Origin: Neolentinus lepideus HHB14362 ss-1
Taxonomy: Eukaryota; Basidiomycota; Agaricomycetes; Gloeophyllales; Gloeophyllaceae
DNA length: 64,000 bases
Reading direction: 5' to 3'
NCBI GenBank assembly: GCA_001632425.1
Contig: KV425638.1
Span: 52,548 to 116,547 of the forward strand
Part shown: positions 12,657 to 24,081 of the stretch, piece after piece
How the letters are laid out: every line of letters starts with the position of its first letter
How positions within the stretch are numbered: position 1 is the first letter of the stretch
The notes under the pieces: model-generated
Seen by the model: the letters and a program-made list of their open reading frames with translations, nothing else
The model's database searches: none
Told to the model about the DNA's origin: nothing
Made by a program: the position numbers and the translations under genes

Positions 12657-15116
12657 CTAAGTCGGGCCACCGTCCCAACTGGCGCGCTTCCTCTTGTTTT
12701 CATTTCCGTGGTTCAGCATGAGGTCTTGAGGCGACACAGCGCTTTGGCCACGGTGGTGCAGCGTGTGTGGTCGACTTGCGAAAGTGGCAGATGAAGACGA
12801 TGGCGCATGCGATCCAAACGGCTGAGCAGGCACCGACGATCTGAACGGCTGCGCGAGATCGAGCGCCTGCCCTTGCCGCACGACGGCAGAGTCGACCGTC
12901 GACTCGGGCGCGCCATGGCTATTATAGTAGTGCAGATCGAGAAAAGGCACGTCGCGGTCGTTCGCCATGGACAGACGCCACGCGTCCGGCGGTGAGGACG
13001 ACGCGTGCACAGCAGCAGGCCGCGCATCGTCCGTGAGCTGCACCCCCGAGTCAAAAAAGGACGCAAAGTGGCGCGTCGGCGTCGACAGCGCCTTCGTCGC
13101 CGGGTGCGACTGCGTCGAGCGCAGCATCGAGCGGTGCTCGGTTGGCGGCACCGAGACCGAGCGGTTGTGCGTCGACGCGCCGAGGTGGTGGCCCCCCTCC
13201 GAGCGCAGCGCCCTAGGCGGATTGACCGGCGTCGCGGGCGGCGTCGAGTGCATGTCCTGCGACAGCCCCACGATCTCCTCCAACGTCTGCCGCGGCAGGC
13301 GGTACGACGCGAGATCCAGCTCAGCCTCGGCGGCGTCCGTCGCCGCAGCCTCAGGCCGGTCGTCCAAGCTGATCGACGTCAGCTCGATCTCGTCGATGCC
13401 CGGCAGACTCGGTGTGTGCAGCTGCATCGGGTGCACGCTCGTCTGCATGCCCGACAGCCCCAGCCCCGCGTCGCCCAACCCGACGCCGAACCCGAACCCC
13501 GGCCCGTAGTTGCTCTGCAGCGGCTGGTGCGCCCGCGTCCCGAAGATGAGGTCGCCCGCATAGTCCGAGTGGTGCGTGAACCCCCTAAAATTGCTCGTGA
13601 ACATCTCGGGGTCCGAGTGCGTCGACTCGCCCACGCCCGCGTCCGAGGCCGACGCAAAGTCGGGGAAGGACGCGGGGAAGAGGTCGTAGCGGTCGAGCAC
13701 GTTGTGGCTGAAGGAGAACGGCGAGGACGGCGTGGGGGACAGGCCGCCCGCGAACGAGTCCAGCCGCGGGTTCGGCGAGAACCAGTCCGACGCGCCCCAC
13801 GCGGACTTGCCGATGCGCTGGAACGGCGGCGAGGTCTGCAAAAAGTATTCGGCGGAGAGGTGCGAGGACGTCGGCGAGCCCGCGGTGGTGGTGGAGGACC
13901 ACGTGTTGTGCGTCGGCGTGTCGAAGCCGGACGACCACGCCTGCGACTCTGACTGCTCGCCGAAGATGTCGTGGTCCGCGAGCATGTCCGCCTCGGGTAT
14001 CGAATTGGGTTCCGGGCTCTGCGGCGTATCGGGCATCAGCTGCACGGGCGGGTGCGGGGACAAGACGTCCTGCTCGTCCTCGTCGCCCGATGACTCTTCG
14101 TCCTCCGAGTTCGCCACTGACTCGGGCACGCTCTTCGTCCCGCCCCGATACAGCCCCTCGTTCGTGTACGCGCGCTTCCGCCGCACCGCGCCGCCGCCGC
14201 CCTTCGTGACGAGCTGGTCGTCCGTCGCCGCGCGCACGGGCTCGCCCTTCTTCTTCACGTTGCGGCGCGGTTTGTAGCCCGCGGCTTCGTACAGCTCCGG
14301 GAACGCGTTGCGGAACCGGTCGCGCAGGTCCGTCGAGCGGCGGTTGTGCTCCTGGAACACCGGGTCGCGGACGATCGTCGCCCACACGGTCCCGTGCTTC
14401 TCGTAGCCTGCCTTGAGCGCCCGGTCCTCGTCCTCGGTGAACGGGCGGCGGCGCTTGCTGCGCGTCTTTTCGAATATGGACGTGCCGTTGGGCAGGATTG
14501 AGCGCACTTTCGAGGAGAGGTGGGTCTTGGCGTTCGGGTAGTGCTGTTTGTATGCGTCTGGGAAGTATGTACGGAATCTGATTTATGGCGCATGAGAATC
14601 CGCAGAGTGTGAGCTCATCACTGCACGCACCTGTCTTTGAGATCGACCGGAGAACGGTTATCGAACTTTAGTTTCGGGTCCTTTAAGATTGCCTTCCAGT
14701 TCCCCACTCCCCACTTGACGCCATTACATTAGATCGCCCACCGAGCCGAGCACAGACGCACTCACAGTATTACACCCCTCCACCAACATCTGCGTCTCTT
14801 CCATTGTCCATTTCTTCCGCACCCTCTTCTGCGCCGGCCGCTCATCAAAGTCCACGTCCACACTGTCCTCTTCACTAGCAATCTTGCGCATCTTTCCTTT
14901 CTTTTCGGCGACCGCGCCGGAGCCGCTGGCTGCGGGTTGCGTGTAGAGGCCCGTATCGTCCCTGAAGCTCCATGCGGGGACCAAGCGCGGGCTCGACGGG
15001 GTAGCTAGCGAGACGCGGCGCTGCTTCAAGTGCGACGGGGTGGTAAAGGAGAACGTCGAGGGTAGACTCTGGGCTGCCTCTGGCTGCTGCTGAGACTGAG
15101 ACTGAGAAGAAGACAT
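12657..15116 (-). CDS. Double Myb/SANT telobox-type DNA-binding protein (Tay1/Teb1-like)
   Basis: Three exons (15116-14766, 14713-14631, 14577-12657) give 784 codons plus stop. Two Myb/SANT repeats sit close to the N-terminus. The first is RKKWTMEETQMLVEGCN...WGVGNWKAIL...VDLKDRFRTYFP. The second is RRPFTEDEDRALKAGYEKHG...WATIV...TDLRDRFRNAFP. 'VDLKDRFRT' and its second-repeat counterpart match the telobox form of Myb found in telomere-repeat binding factors. Tandem Myb telobox proteins of fungi include Tay1 (Yarrowia, Ustilago) and Teb1/Mug152 (fission yeast), which bind TTAGGG-type repeats at telomeres or promoters. The remaining roughly 550 residues are Ser/Pro-rich and disordered. The last exon is strikingly GC-rich, unlike its surroundings. 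It converges with the SNF2-RING gene (169-bp gap). Family membership is well supported; telomere function is inference. Confidence 0.82.
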
Positions 15117-15477
15117 AGTGGTACTACCGCAGAATTCACGAAACGCGGGTGGCTATCGAGAGTTGCCGTGTGGATATGAATGAAACGAGTCAAAGGAGAT
15201 TTCACGGTGCTAATGCGAGATGAAAGACGCGTTGCAACGAAGTTAGTGTGCCTGCAGACAGAGTCTCCTATGATGCAGACGACGACAACGAGGCCAGGTA
15301 GTATATCAGTCCAACACTGATGCTATAACAGTCCATTTACGCGCTAATTACTTCCGTTAAACACGTTCCCGGTCAGGAAGTCGGAGTCTGAAAATCAGCA
15401 GGAAGGATAAGCAGAACAGAATGGGTTACAAATAGTCTTTTGTTTGTTAAGAGAGTAGTATACAATATCTATGCAAC
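15117..15477. other. Intergenic region upstream of the double-Myb gene
   Basis: This is the promoter side of the minus-strand double-Myb gene; no gene is seen. Confidence 0.35.
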
Positions 15478-16053
15478 CACACTGCGGGCATGGTACCTTG
15501 TATCCGGTGGTTATATGGTGATTATATGGTGATTGAATAACTTATATAACTATAATTAAATTCCTCAGGATATGATGATTTTATGCTCAATTGGCTCTGC
15601 AATTTATTCTGGTTGTAGACTCAGTCTTAGTGGGAAGATAGCTAGAATAGGGTGCTGGATTGCAATTATGAAAATATTAGTGATAATATGAAATGGAATA
15701 TATTTATAATATCTTTTACTATAACCCTGCCAACCTTACTCTGATTATGCTGATTATATTCTGAGTCACAATAAGATCAACATATGTTCAACTGAGGTCA
15801 TCTGAGAACATATATCAAATACACTCTTACAGTACACATTTGATTTTTATCATACTATGATTTGCCTTGTAATCTAGCACCTCATTCTAATGACTTTCAG
15901 ATGAAGTCTGGCATGATCATGTTAAATAAATCACGGAGCTAATTGTATAATATTGGCATATGCTGATGGAGTTTATCCTAATTATTTTCATTATCTAATC
16001 CATACATAATCACCATTTAATTACGGATTACAAGGTACCTTGCCCGCGGTGTG
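15478..16053. mobile_element. 576-bp AT-rich MITE-like element with long terminal inverted repeats
   Basis: The left end (CACACTGCGGGCATGGTACC at 15478) matches the reverse complement of the right end (CACACCGCGGGCAAGGTACC at 16053) almost perfectly, and similarity continues inward with CTTGTATCC against CTTGTAATCC. The interior is AT-rich with no reading frame. A direct CAAC flanks both ends (15474-15477 and 16054-16057), a possible target duplication. This is a non-autonomous DNA transposon. Its ends share CACTGCGGG with the element at 18184, so both may be mobilised by related transposases. Confidence 0.75.
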
Positions 16054-16269
16054 CAACCATGCAAGACCACATGCAGACCAAAGGTATACGGGGTCAGACT
16101 AAGATTGTAACATTGACGAAAGCTTAAGACTAGCCACCTCGGAAAGCCTACGGCAACTCTAATATCTCTCGCTTGCCTCATGGAGCACTAAGCAAATCAT
16201 GAACGTGGCGCTCGTCTCCCCTCAGTAAGGAGCACATTCACAACGCACACCAGAACGTGCAATCCCAAA

Positions 16270-17968
16270 TCATGCAGTCCCAAGTATCTCCGGCGCGATC
16301 TTCTGCTCAACCGACCCCATCTTCCCCACCCACGCCGCCAGCCGCTGCGACAGCTGCCCGACCTGCTCCCGCGAAAGCACGCGCGGCTGCACCCATGTCA
16401 TCTGCGCCTTCTGGTCCACCTGGTCGATCGATCCCCTGATCAGTTTTAGACTACAAGTAACGTTAATAGTCAGTCCTGGTCAGTGTTAATGCGACCGTGC
16501 GCACCTGAGGGCCTTCATGACGAGGTGCTCGACCTCGTCCAGCGGCAACCGCGTCTCCTCCGCAATCGTCTGGAACGTCATCGTCCGGTCGTACGGGCTG
16601 CGCTTGAACACCGACTCGATTAGCGCCATCAAGCAGATCTTCTGTCTTAGGAACGGGTAGTTTTCTTGCAAGATCGGCTGCGGCGCAGAATTAGCGTGTT
16701 AAGGTAAGGTAAGGTGGGGGAATGAATTGAGGTGGGTCTCGGTCTTAGCGGTATGAACGGAGAACACGGACCTCCTTCGGGAACAGCGGCGCCAGCGCCT
16801 CGAATCTCCCGATATTACCCTCGTTGAAGGTGAACAGCAGCTTCTTGATCCAGTCGTACTGCGTGCTGTCGAGCGAGTTCAGGATTGGGTGCATGAGCTA
16901 GTGGGCGGGTCCAGGTCAGCCTTTGGGTCTGCGCAGCTCGAGATGGACGTTCGACGTACGAGCTCGCCAAAGTTATAAATCGTATCTCCCAGGAACGCAG
17001 CGACGCTCAGATCGTGCGCGCGCACCAGTCGATCGTCGGGCGTCATCTCCTTATCGACGTCGATGCACGCGAGGTAGAGCAGCGAGTTCCTGTAATACGG
17101 CGCATACTCCGCTTTCGCCTAATCAGTTTAGTACGGGGTGCCTCCACCCACAAACCTGCTGCGGACCAACTAACCTTGTGATAATCCGCGGCGACGCTGT
17201 AGTACGCTGCGGAGACGCCGTTGTCGACGCCCGTCAGCCCGTCGAGGACCTTCCACGCCTTGTCGATGTCCGTCCGCGTCCCGTCGATGTCACCGTACAT
17301 CAGCTTCGCGTGCGCGATGTGCGAGAGCAGCAGGACCTGCGACTCGGGCGACTGCTTGGTGTCGATGCGGGCGAGGAGGTCGAGGAGGAACTGCAGGTGC
17401 GCTGAGGGGTCTTGTCAAGGTCCAATGTGAGTTGGGACGGGGAGAAGGGTCGTGTGGATAGACGCACTGTCGATTTCGCGCGAGACTTTCACGCCCATCT
17501 CCACCAGACGCTGCTGGTTCAGCCGCCCCTCAAAGTCGCGCACGAACCGCTCGAAGACGTCTACGCGGTACGGCTTTGAGAGCGGGTGGTCGAAGAATGC
17601 GAGGAGTTGGAGGGTAAGTTGGTGCCATAATCTGCAAGTCGAATCAAGCCGCCGGTGTCAGTTGAATTGTCCTTGAGGGACGAGGGAAAGTGCCTGAGAT
17701 CATGCAAAGTATGTGCTTCAACGCAGAGAGCCCAGTGCAAAATCATTGTCTCTGCAAGATCCCGTTGCAAAATCATGTTCTCTGCAGAATCCCAGACAGC
17801 TCCGCCCGACGCAAAACCAAAACCCAAAGCGTACTTGCGACTATGCAAACTCTTAAACGACTCGAAGAAAGGATGCAGCTCTTGCGGCGTCGCCGATAGC
17901 GCGGTGGTCAGATACTCGTCGACGTCGAGTTTCGGTCGCACCGAGTCGACGACCATGGATGTAGACAT
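16270..17968 (-). CDS. RPN9: 26S proteasome regulatory subunit Rpn9 (PSMD13)
   Basis: This is a PCI-domain non-ATPase lid subunit of the 19S regulatory particle. It starts at the ATG at 17968 (MSTSMVVDSVRPK...) and ends at a TGA at 16270-16272 after EQKIAPEILGTA. About seven short introns interrupt it. Recognisable Rpn9 segments in order are ALSATPQELHPFFESFKSL, DHPLSKPYRVDVFERFVRDF, RLVEMGVKVSREID, KLMYGDIDGTRTDIDKAWKVL, YYSVAADYHK, AAFLGDTIYNFGELLMHPIL, the PCI/winged-helix stretch (KICLMALIESVFKR, TIAEETRLPLDEVEHLVMKAL), and the C-terminal IDQVDQKAQMTWVQPRVL. An in-frame upstream extension to 18073 exists, but the family starts near MSTSM. The 5' side abuts a 1-kb inverted-repeat transposon about 215 bp upstream. 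Confidence 0.93.
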
Positions 17969-18183
17969 GGTACTGAGCAAGTTGGAATGAAAGAGATGAG
18001 ACCGGAAGTACGATCGAGGACGCGCGTCAGTGGCTGTGGATTCTGAGTCGGCAATTTCCGAATTGCCTGGCAAGGTTAATTATTCTCTGAACAATGCGCG
18101 GATCATTGTCAAGGTCTTGCCATGGACTTTTAAATTTAAGATCCAAGTATCACAGAAATATTGTCTTGTCAGGACAGTCCCAA

Positions 18184-19221
18184 CACTGCGGGAGTCTCAC
18201 TCTTTGAGGACCTGCAAAATGTTGATCAAAATGGATATCCCATATAATTACTTTGGCAAACCATTCTGTCAAAGAGAAAAGTATATACTAAGGGAATAGT
18301 CAACAGACTGAACGAAATATTATCCATTTTATTACCTTCAAGATCGCTTGAATATCTATAGTTAAACATCGAGCAAAACTGATAGCAAAATATTTTCTCC
18401 GAGAAACATTTTTGTAAGCGAGTTTGTTTTAAATATTTGCTGACTCTTAAATGGTAAATAATTATATATATTACCATAAGGGCCATTTAGGTGTTCCATT
18501 ATGTAATACCATATATTACCTTTTGAGAGTATGAAAAAGTATATAAAAAAGTATATATTTGGGACTGAGTCAGAATGTATTGCCCGGTGATTGCCCGGTG
18601 ATTGCCCATTGGGGGCCCAGTGGCCACCCACAGAGCGCCCACAGCTGTGCCATAAGCACCCACTAATCGCATGATGCCCAATACTTGCCAAGGTAGTGGT
18701 TAGTTGTACATATTCATCATTATCTATTACTACATAGAGTAGTTGTCATGGGCATAGCTCTTGTGGGCGGTCAGTGGGCAATCACTGGGCAGTCAACGGG
18801 CAATCACTGGCCGGTCAATGGGCAATACATTTTGACGGAGTCAGGAATATATATTTTCCGATTCACTTTTAGATGACACCAAAATGTGAAATAATATATT
18901 ATATAATAATGTAATTAAAAAGGCTGAATATTATTAAAAGTATGGATAGCCACTTAGGCAGCTACCCAAACCTGAAATATATCCATTCCATAAATGGATT
19001 TCGAAAGCAAATCTTTTGTTACTTCTTTTCCTTTCTGTTTATATTTAATCATTGTGGTCATCTTGAAGGTAATGCTGTGGATAATATTTTGTCCAGTCTA
19101 CCTGAGCATCCTCTAAATATTTAAGTTTTCCCATGACAGAATATTTTGCGAAAGTAATTATACGGGATATCCATTTTGATCAACATTTTGCAGGTCCTCA
19201 AAGAGTGGGACTCCCGCAGTG
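18184..19221. mobile_element. 1,038-bp CACTA-like non-autonomous element forming a long imperfect palindrome
   Basis: The termini are CACTGCGGGAGT... and its reverse complement ...ACTCCCGCAGTG. About 90 bp of terminal inverted repeat include ATGTTGATCAAAATGGATAT on both sides. CAA flanks both ends (18181-18183, 19222-19224), a 3-bp target duplication. The CACTG start and 3-bp duplication are typical of the CACTA (CMC/EnSpm) superfamily. The inner part is again an inverted repeat (TTGCCCGGTGATTGCCCATT-like blocks near 18575-18615 and 18785-18835), so the whole unit can fold as a hairpin. No coding sequence is present. It lies between the divergent RPN9 and the membrane-protein gene and may affect their promoters. 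Confidence 0.8.
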
Positions 19222-19406
19222 CAAGGTCACTCAAGACTGACGAGACGAATCGGATTTTCCGACTTAAAGTACGGGAGCTACTCAGGGGCCCCACGCCACC
19301 CTTTATCGCCGGAAACCGAGTATATATACTTTAGATTCGCGTCCGCCGTCCTTGCCCAGAACGCGTTGCTCGATGCAGTCGCGTGCCTAAACTCCACTGC
19401 TCTTTC

Positions 19407-20923
19407 ATGTCGGTTTGCTCTAGTGAGGGAGACGCTGCGGCCTCTTATTCTAGTGAAGAAGACGCTGCAACCTCTCGTAAAGGAGACGCTGCAACCTCTA
19501 ATATGAAGCGCGAAGTCCGTTTCGAGGAGCCGGAGTGGGAGGGTGACGGGGAGGACGAGGAGGAGGAGAAGGATGGTGAGTCTGTGAGCCATGGCACAAA
19601 GGAAGCACAGTCGCGGGAAGCACGCGCAGGGAGGGCACAACCGTCGGGCTCGTCCTGGACGGACATGGATCTCTCCATAATGCTTGCCCTGGCTGCACCC
19701 ATCGGGAACTGGCTGACTGGAACGGACCATCTCAAGAACGTATTCCTGATCTGCCTGCTCATATTCTACTTGCACCAAATCATCGAAGGTGAGTAAGACA
19801 ATATTCGCGCTTGCGGACGGGACGGCTCTAACCATATAGTGGTGTGCATATTCTAGTTCCTTGGCAGCTTTACCAGTCCGCCGTACCGCGAAAGCTTCCG
19901 CCCGGTGTTAAATCACCATCCAACTCGGACGCGCACCTCGTGGAGCTCGCCAAATCAGAACTACGGCAGCACGAATTCTTCTACCTCATCCTCTCCCTCG
20001 CCTCTCCATTCATCGGTGCCTACCTGCTCCGCCTGGGCCTCTCGGCCTTGAGCTCAGACGGAGAGACGCAGCCACTCTCCTGGTTCTCTATCACCCTCTT
20101 CATGCTCGCCGTGGGCATCCGGCCCTGGTCCCACCTCATCAAGCGCCTCCGCGCGCGCACCCTCGACCTGCACGACACCGTCCACTACCACCACCTCTCC
20201 CAGCACATGCAGACCGGCCTCGCGGCCTCGAGCAAACTCGCCACGCTAAGCGACCGCATCCGCACCCTCGAAACCGAGCTGCAGAAACTGCGCACCGCCG
20301 CTGAGGACAGCAAGCTCGCTTTGGAGGACGAGCACGACGAGCTGGGCGACGGGCTGAGGGAGCTGAAGGTGTCGCTCAAGAAGTACGAACGCAAGTCCGA
20401 TCTTGGGCGGACGGCACACGAAAGGCGCATCCAGGCTCTCGAGACCACCGTCGGTTTCGTTCTAGAGCATCTCAAGCGGCAAGAACAGCTGCACCCCGAG
20501 GGCCCCTGGAACAGCTCTATCGCGAACGCCAACGCCAACTTCCTTCACCACATAGCGTCCACGCTGCTCTACGTCCCCAGCAAAATTTTATCCATAGTCA
20601 TGCCTCCTTCCTCGCCACTGGATGGCGCTAACGGGTTCGTGGACGTCGCCCATTCTCCGTCGAGCGCCAAGAGTCACGTTAGTCAGATTCCAGGGCTCGA
20701 GATGATCGCTGAAGACTCTGACGATGACTCCACGCTGTCGCCGCCGTCTGTCGAGGGCGACAAGCCGAAGAGGGTGCGGGAGAGAGAGAGGCGAAGGCAG
20801 AGACAGAGACAGACGATTCGGACCTCCTCGAGCGTCGTGCAGGACCTTGTGACGCTGCCGTACCGCGCGGCGCAGCGTGTCTTGGTGATCGCGACCTCGC
20901 CGATCCAAAAACATCTTATGTGA
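19407..20923 (+). CDS. Unknown membrane protein with coiled coil
   Basis: I do not recognise the function; the architecture resembles conserved uncharacterised Agaricomycete proteins. Two exons (to 19788, from 19857) join at IIE|VPWQLY. The N-terminus is acidic and low in complexity. One hydrophobic segment (NVFLICLLIFYLHQII) lies before the intron. Two more (FFYLILSLASPFIGAYLL and FSITLFMLAVGI) follow. Then comes a long coiled coil (SDRIRTLETELQKLRTAAED and LKVSLKKYERK) and a basic C-terminus with RERERRRQRQRQ. A likely location is an internal membrane such as the ER. The start is uncertain: ATG at 19407 or ATG at 19503 (MKREVRFEEPEW). The stretch between them is a threefold repeat of GACGCTGC(A/G)(A/G)CCTCT and may be untranslated. 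Confidence 0.72.
19428..19502 (+). repeat. Three-copy short tandem repeat in the N-terminal/5' region
   Basis: GACGCTGCGGCCTCT, GACGCTGCAACCTCT and GACGCTGCAACCTCT occur at about 24-bp spacing. If translated they give repeated (G/E)DAA(A/T)S. The repeat immediately precedes the alternative start at 19503. Confidence 0.7.
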
Positions 20924-21292
20924 TCATCTTCTCGGTGTACTTGTGACGATGGATATCCTCGGTGTACTTGTGGCGGTGGAATCCTGTTGTATCTTATGTC
21001 TCGACCGCGTCCTATCATAATCTTACCAGTGCATGTATTTTGTGCCAGTTGTAACATTCGTTCGACGGACCTCTTATCACCAGTACCTACAGTCGTTCTC
21101 GCTGCAACCTGTTTTGACTGACGTTACTTGCGTAGCTTCCTGTATATGTAATTTACCCTGCCTTGAACTTCTCCAAGCTCAATATTTCGAAACAACCGTG
21201 GGAACGTTATCATCTTCTGTGTTTGTCGTAAAGTATCCCATCCGAAACGGTGAAAACGATTCCGTCTATCCCGAGTTTTGACAAAAGACACC

Positions 21293-22203
21293 ATGTCCAC
21301 TGATATCCTAGCCTCGGTGGAGAAAAACCCGCGAGGGATCCCAAAGGCGCCGTTCGTCGTACGTCCGCGATTGATCAATCGGTGTTCTATTCCAAGATTC
21401 ACTAACAGGCGGGTCCCCGGCTAGGCAAACGTCGAAGAATATGTCGGGGGATATGAAGCGGACGTCGAGCCGACGCTGCGAAAAATCCAAGATGCGCTTG
21501 CGTACGTTATTCTTGCCTATGCACACAACAACTTGAACTGATCGCGTGTAGCAAGTACCGGTACATGGACGCGAACCTGCAGCAACGGCGGCAAGGACTG
21601 GCGGAGAAGATCCCGGATATCAAGAAGACGCTCGCGATGGTGGAGTTTTTACGAGAGAGGCGAGTGAGTTCGCCAGCTGCCGTCTCTCTTCCCGCTGAGT
21701 AACAGATGCGAAATAATAATCATATAGGAAGGGAAGCAGAAGGCTAGTAGCGAGGGTGACGATGACGATGACGACTTAGATGATGAGGACGGCGACGGCG
21801 ACGGAAAGAAGCCGCTGACGACGACGTTCGAGCTGAATGACACGCTCTATGCCGAGGCGCAGCTGGAGAACACTGACACCGTCTACCTATGGCTCGGGGT
21901 ACGTTTCGCGATATGATAAACCAGTTCTCACTTATTGACATCGACTTCACCCTCACCACGTCTTCACAGGCCAACGTGATGCTCTCGTACAAACTCCCCG
22001 CCGCGGTAACGCTACTAAAGTCCAAGCTCGACGTCGCAGAGAGCAGCCTCCAGAACACCACCGAAGACCTCGAGTTCTTGCGCGAGCAGATCACCATGAT
22101 GGAGGTGAACACCGCGCGGGTGTACAACTGGGATGTCAAGCGGAGACGAGATCGAAGGGCAAGGGAGGGTGTAGAGGGTAAATCGAAATCGGACAGTGGA
22201 TGA
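21293..22203 (+). CDS. PAC10: Prefoldin subunit 3 (VBP1/Pac10/Gim2 homologue)
   Basis: This is an alpha-type subunit of the hexameric cytosolic prefoldin, a chaperone that hands unfolded actin and tubulin to the TRiC/CCT chaperonin. Four introns give a product of about 215 residues. Visible are RGIPKAPFVANVEEYV at the N-terminus, the first coiled-coil arm (IPDIKKTLAMVEFLRERR), the beta-hairpin core (TTTFELNDTLYAEAQLE, VYLWLGANVMLSYKLPAA), and the second arm (LLKSKLDVAESSLQNTTEDL...ITMMEVNTARVYNWDVK). An unusual Asp-rich insert (DDDDDDLDDEDGDGDGKK) sits between the first arm and the hairpin. The start at 21293 is the first ATG in frame and the stop TGA is at 22201-22203. Confidence 0.94.
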
Positions 22204-22886
22204 ATATCGAATAATCGGCGGCGAGATAAATTATCGGTTTAATCCACCTTTTGAATTGACGACGTGCATCCCCCGCTGGTGCTGCAGTGTATCGGACCTT
22301 TAACGCTTTACCTAGGGAACTCCCGCGACTGTCCGCACCAACCTGGGCCTGCGTTCCCGCCGGCAGGTACAGTGTAATGCGTTCGATTGCATTATCTGGA
22401 CCATAGCCTATAGCTGCACGACGATAGTCGTAGAGCTTCACGTCCGGCGAAAGTCTGGAGAAGAAGCAATGTACAACAGTTCCCGATCAAGGTTACATTT
22501 AATAATACACAATCATGTCAGTCATCAGTCAAGTGGGCAGAGGCGACTAAAACAGTACAGCACAGGTGTTCATTTTAGTAAACTTTCCGCTTCACGACGT
22601 ACGTGTATGTAATGTCCAACGAAGAGAGAAGAGCTATCGCTCTGGGGACAATCCAAAAGAAGATAAGAAAGACACAATTATACACAAAAGATACAAGTAC
22701 AATCATTACAGATATAAAGCTGCCAGAAAGCCAGAGACGATCAGGGACAAGGTAAACCGAGGAAGGGAAAGGGAAAGGGAAAGGGAAAGGTAAGTTATGA
22801 TTATGGGGACGTGAGTCATGAAGCATCTCAGCGAATCTAAGCTTTTGCGTTCAATGACGACAACGATGAGGTATTCAGATAGTAGC
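22204..22886. other. Intergenic region between convergent genes
   Basis: This is the 3' flank of prefoldin subunit 3 and of the BTB gene. It holds a GGGAAA microsatellite; no gene is seen. Confidence 0.4.
22760..22790 (+). repeat. GGGAAA hexanucleotide microsatellite
   Basis: Four to five copies of GGGAAA follow each other. It is intergenic, just 3' of the BTB gene. Confidence 0.85.
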
Positions 22887-24081
22887 CTATGCGACATTTG
22901 CATCAGCTATAATGGCCCGTTCTCCATGATGAGTTACACGCACCTTAACCGACACCCACTGGGTGATTACATTCTTGATGCGATTCGACATGGCCTGTCG
23001 GCAGAGGTTGCACGACAGCTTGTCAGCCAGGGGCTGCATAGTTTGTCTGATCGTGCTAACGGGCAAGTCTACCCGCCGCAGTTAATTCGCAGGGAGTGGA
23101 GTCAGTGGAAACAAGCAAGCTCACCTGGCTTCGCGTCCCATGCGAGATACGCCGCAGCGAGCGCCCAAGCCCGGACCATTTCCTTCTGTTCCATAAAGTT
23201 GCAGGAGAGGGTAGGCTCGTGTGCAGTCGGGGGCGCAGTCAGTAACCGCTTCAGGGCATCTATTCGGCCGAGATGCAGGAAGAACAGGCGCTTCAGGTAC
23301 GAGGGACCCATGCGCTGAGCCATGTCATCTGTAATGTTGCATAACGGAAGGGACAGCAAGTGCGCAGAACACGCCACGGCAAGGTCTTGGAGGTCATGCG
23401 ACGCTGCCACTATGTAGAGCTCCATGGGGTTTAGAGGAGCGTGCAACACCAGAAGTTGGAAGAGATGTGTTCCCCGAGCGACGTACTCCTTCACTTGCAT
23501 CCCGTAAGTCTTCAGACTCGTGACTGTCGCGGCTAGTGTGTCAAGCGTTGGGGCGTAATGATTGAACGGAAGAAAATAAAGCGTATGCAATATCACGTTG
23601 AGGACTGCGGAAGACTCTGGAACAGGGACCAAGGGCATTCCAGAGGCAGTGTCCACAACGCCTTTAAAACCGCTGCCATCCACAGGTAAGAGATTGTCGA
23701 ACTTGTTTTCAGAGCTGCTCAAAAGCTTATGCGAATGCACATAGAAGAAAACGAGATCAGAGGACGCCAGTATAAGATCAGAAGGCAGATGTTCTATTTG
23801 TGCGCCTGGGAAGAACGCCGTCGAGACGGCCACCGTGATTTCGTCTTCTGGCTGGCGCGAACCTCGCGAGGTCGGCGAGTCAGCCTCGGAGGACTGAGTA
23901 CAACATAGTGATTGAGCGCCAGCCGAATATATAGACAAGTTTAACTGACAGGTGGTGTAGGTACTTGGCGGCTCGTCGAGAGATGCTTGGCTGATACCGT
24001 CTCGGATACAGGGGTAGAAATCATCTCCTCGATGCCCATCGAGCTGGACGAGGAGAAATAATCCATTTCGCTGAAGTCCAT
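22887..24081 (-). CDS. BTB/POZ-domain protein of the Agaricomycete expanded family
   Basis: The model has three exons. The first starts at the ATG at 24081 (MDFSEMDYFSSSSS) and ends with STSRQVPTPP. An intron with GTCAGT donor and CTCAG acceptor follows. The main exon contains the divergent BTB core (LASSDLVFFYVHSHKLLSS, VILHTLYFLPFNHYAPTLDT) and a helical part (ELYIVAASHDLQDLAVACSA, MGPSYLKRLFFLHLGR). A GTGAGC/GGGTAG intron at about 23120-23064 leads to a last exon with LSCNLCRQAMSNRIKNVITQW, the CxxC...W tail common in these BTB proteins. Stop TAG is at 22887-22889. Such proteins are very numerous in mushrooms; BTB domains mediate oligomerisation or cullin-3 binding, but the specific role is unknown. 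Confidence 0.75.

Noticed and set aside
13005..13952. Long plus-strand frame of 315 codons opposite the Myb gene
   Set aside because: It is an Arg-rich shadow of the GC-rich minus-strand exon with no independent support.
17561..18073. N-terminal extension of RPN9 to 18073
   Set aside because: The family protein begins near MSTSMVVD at 17968; the extra residues look like translated 5' leader.
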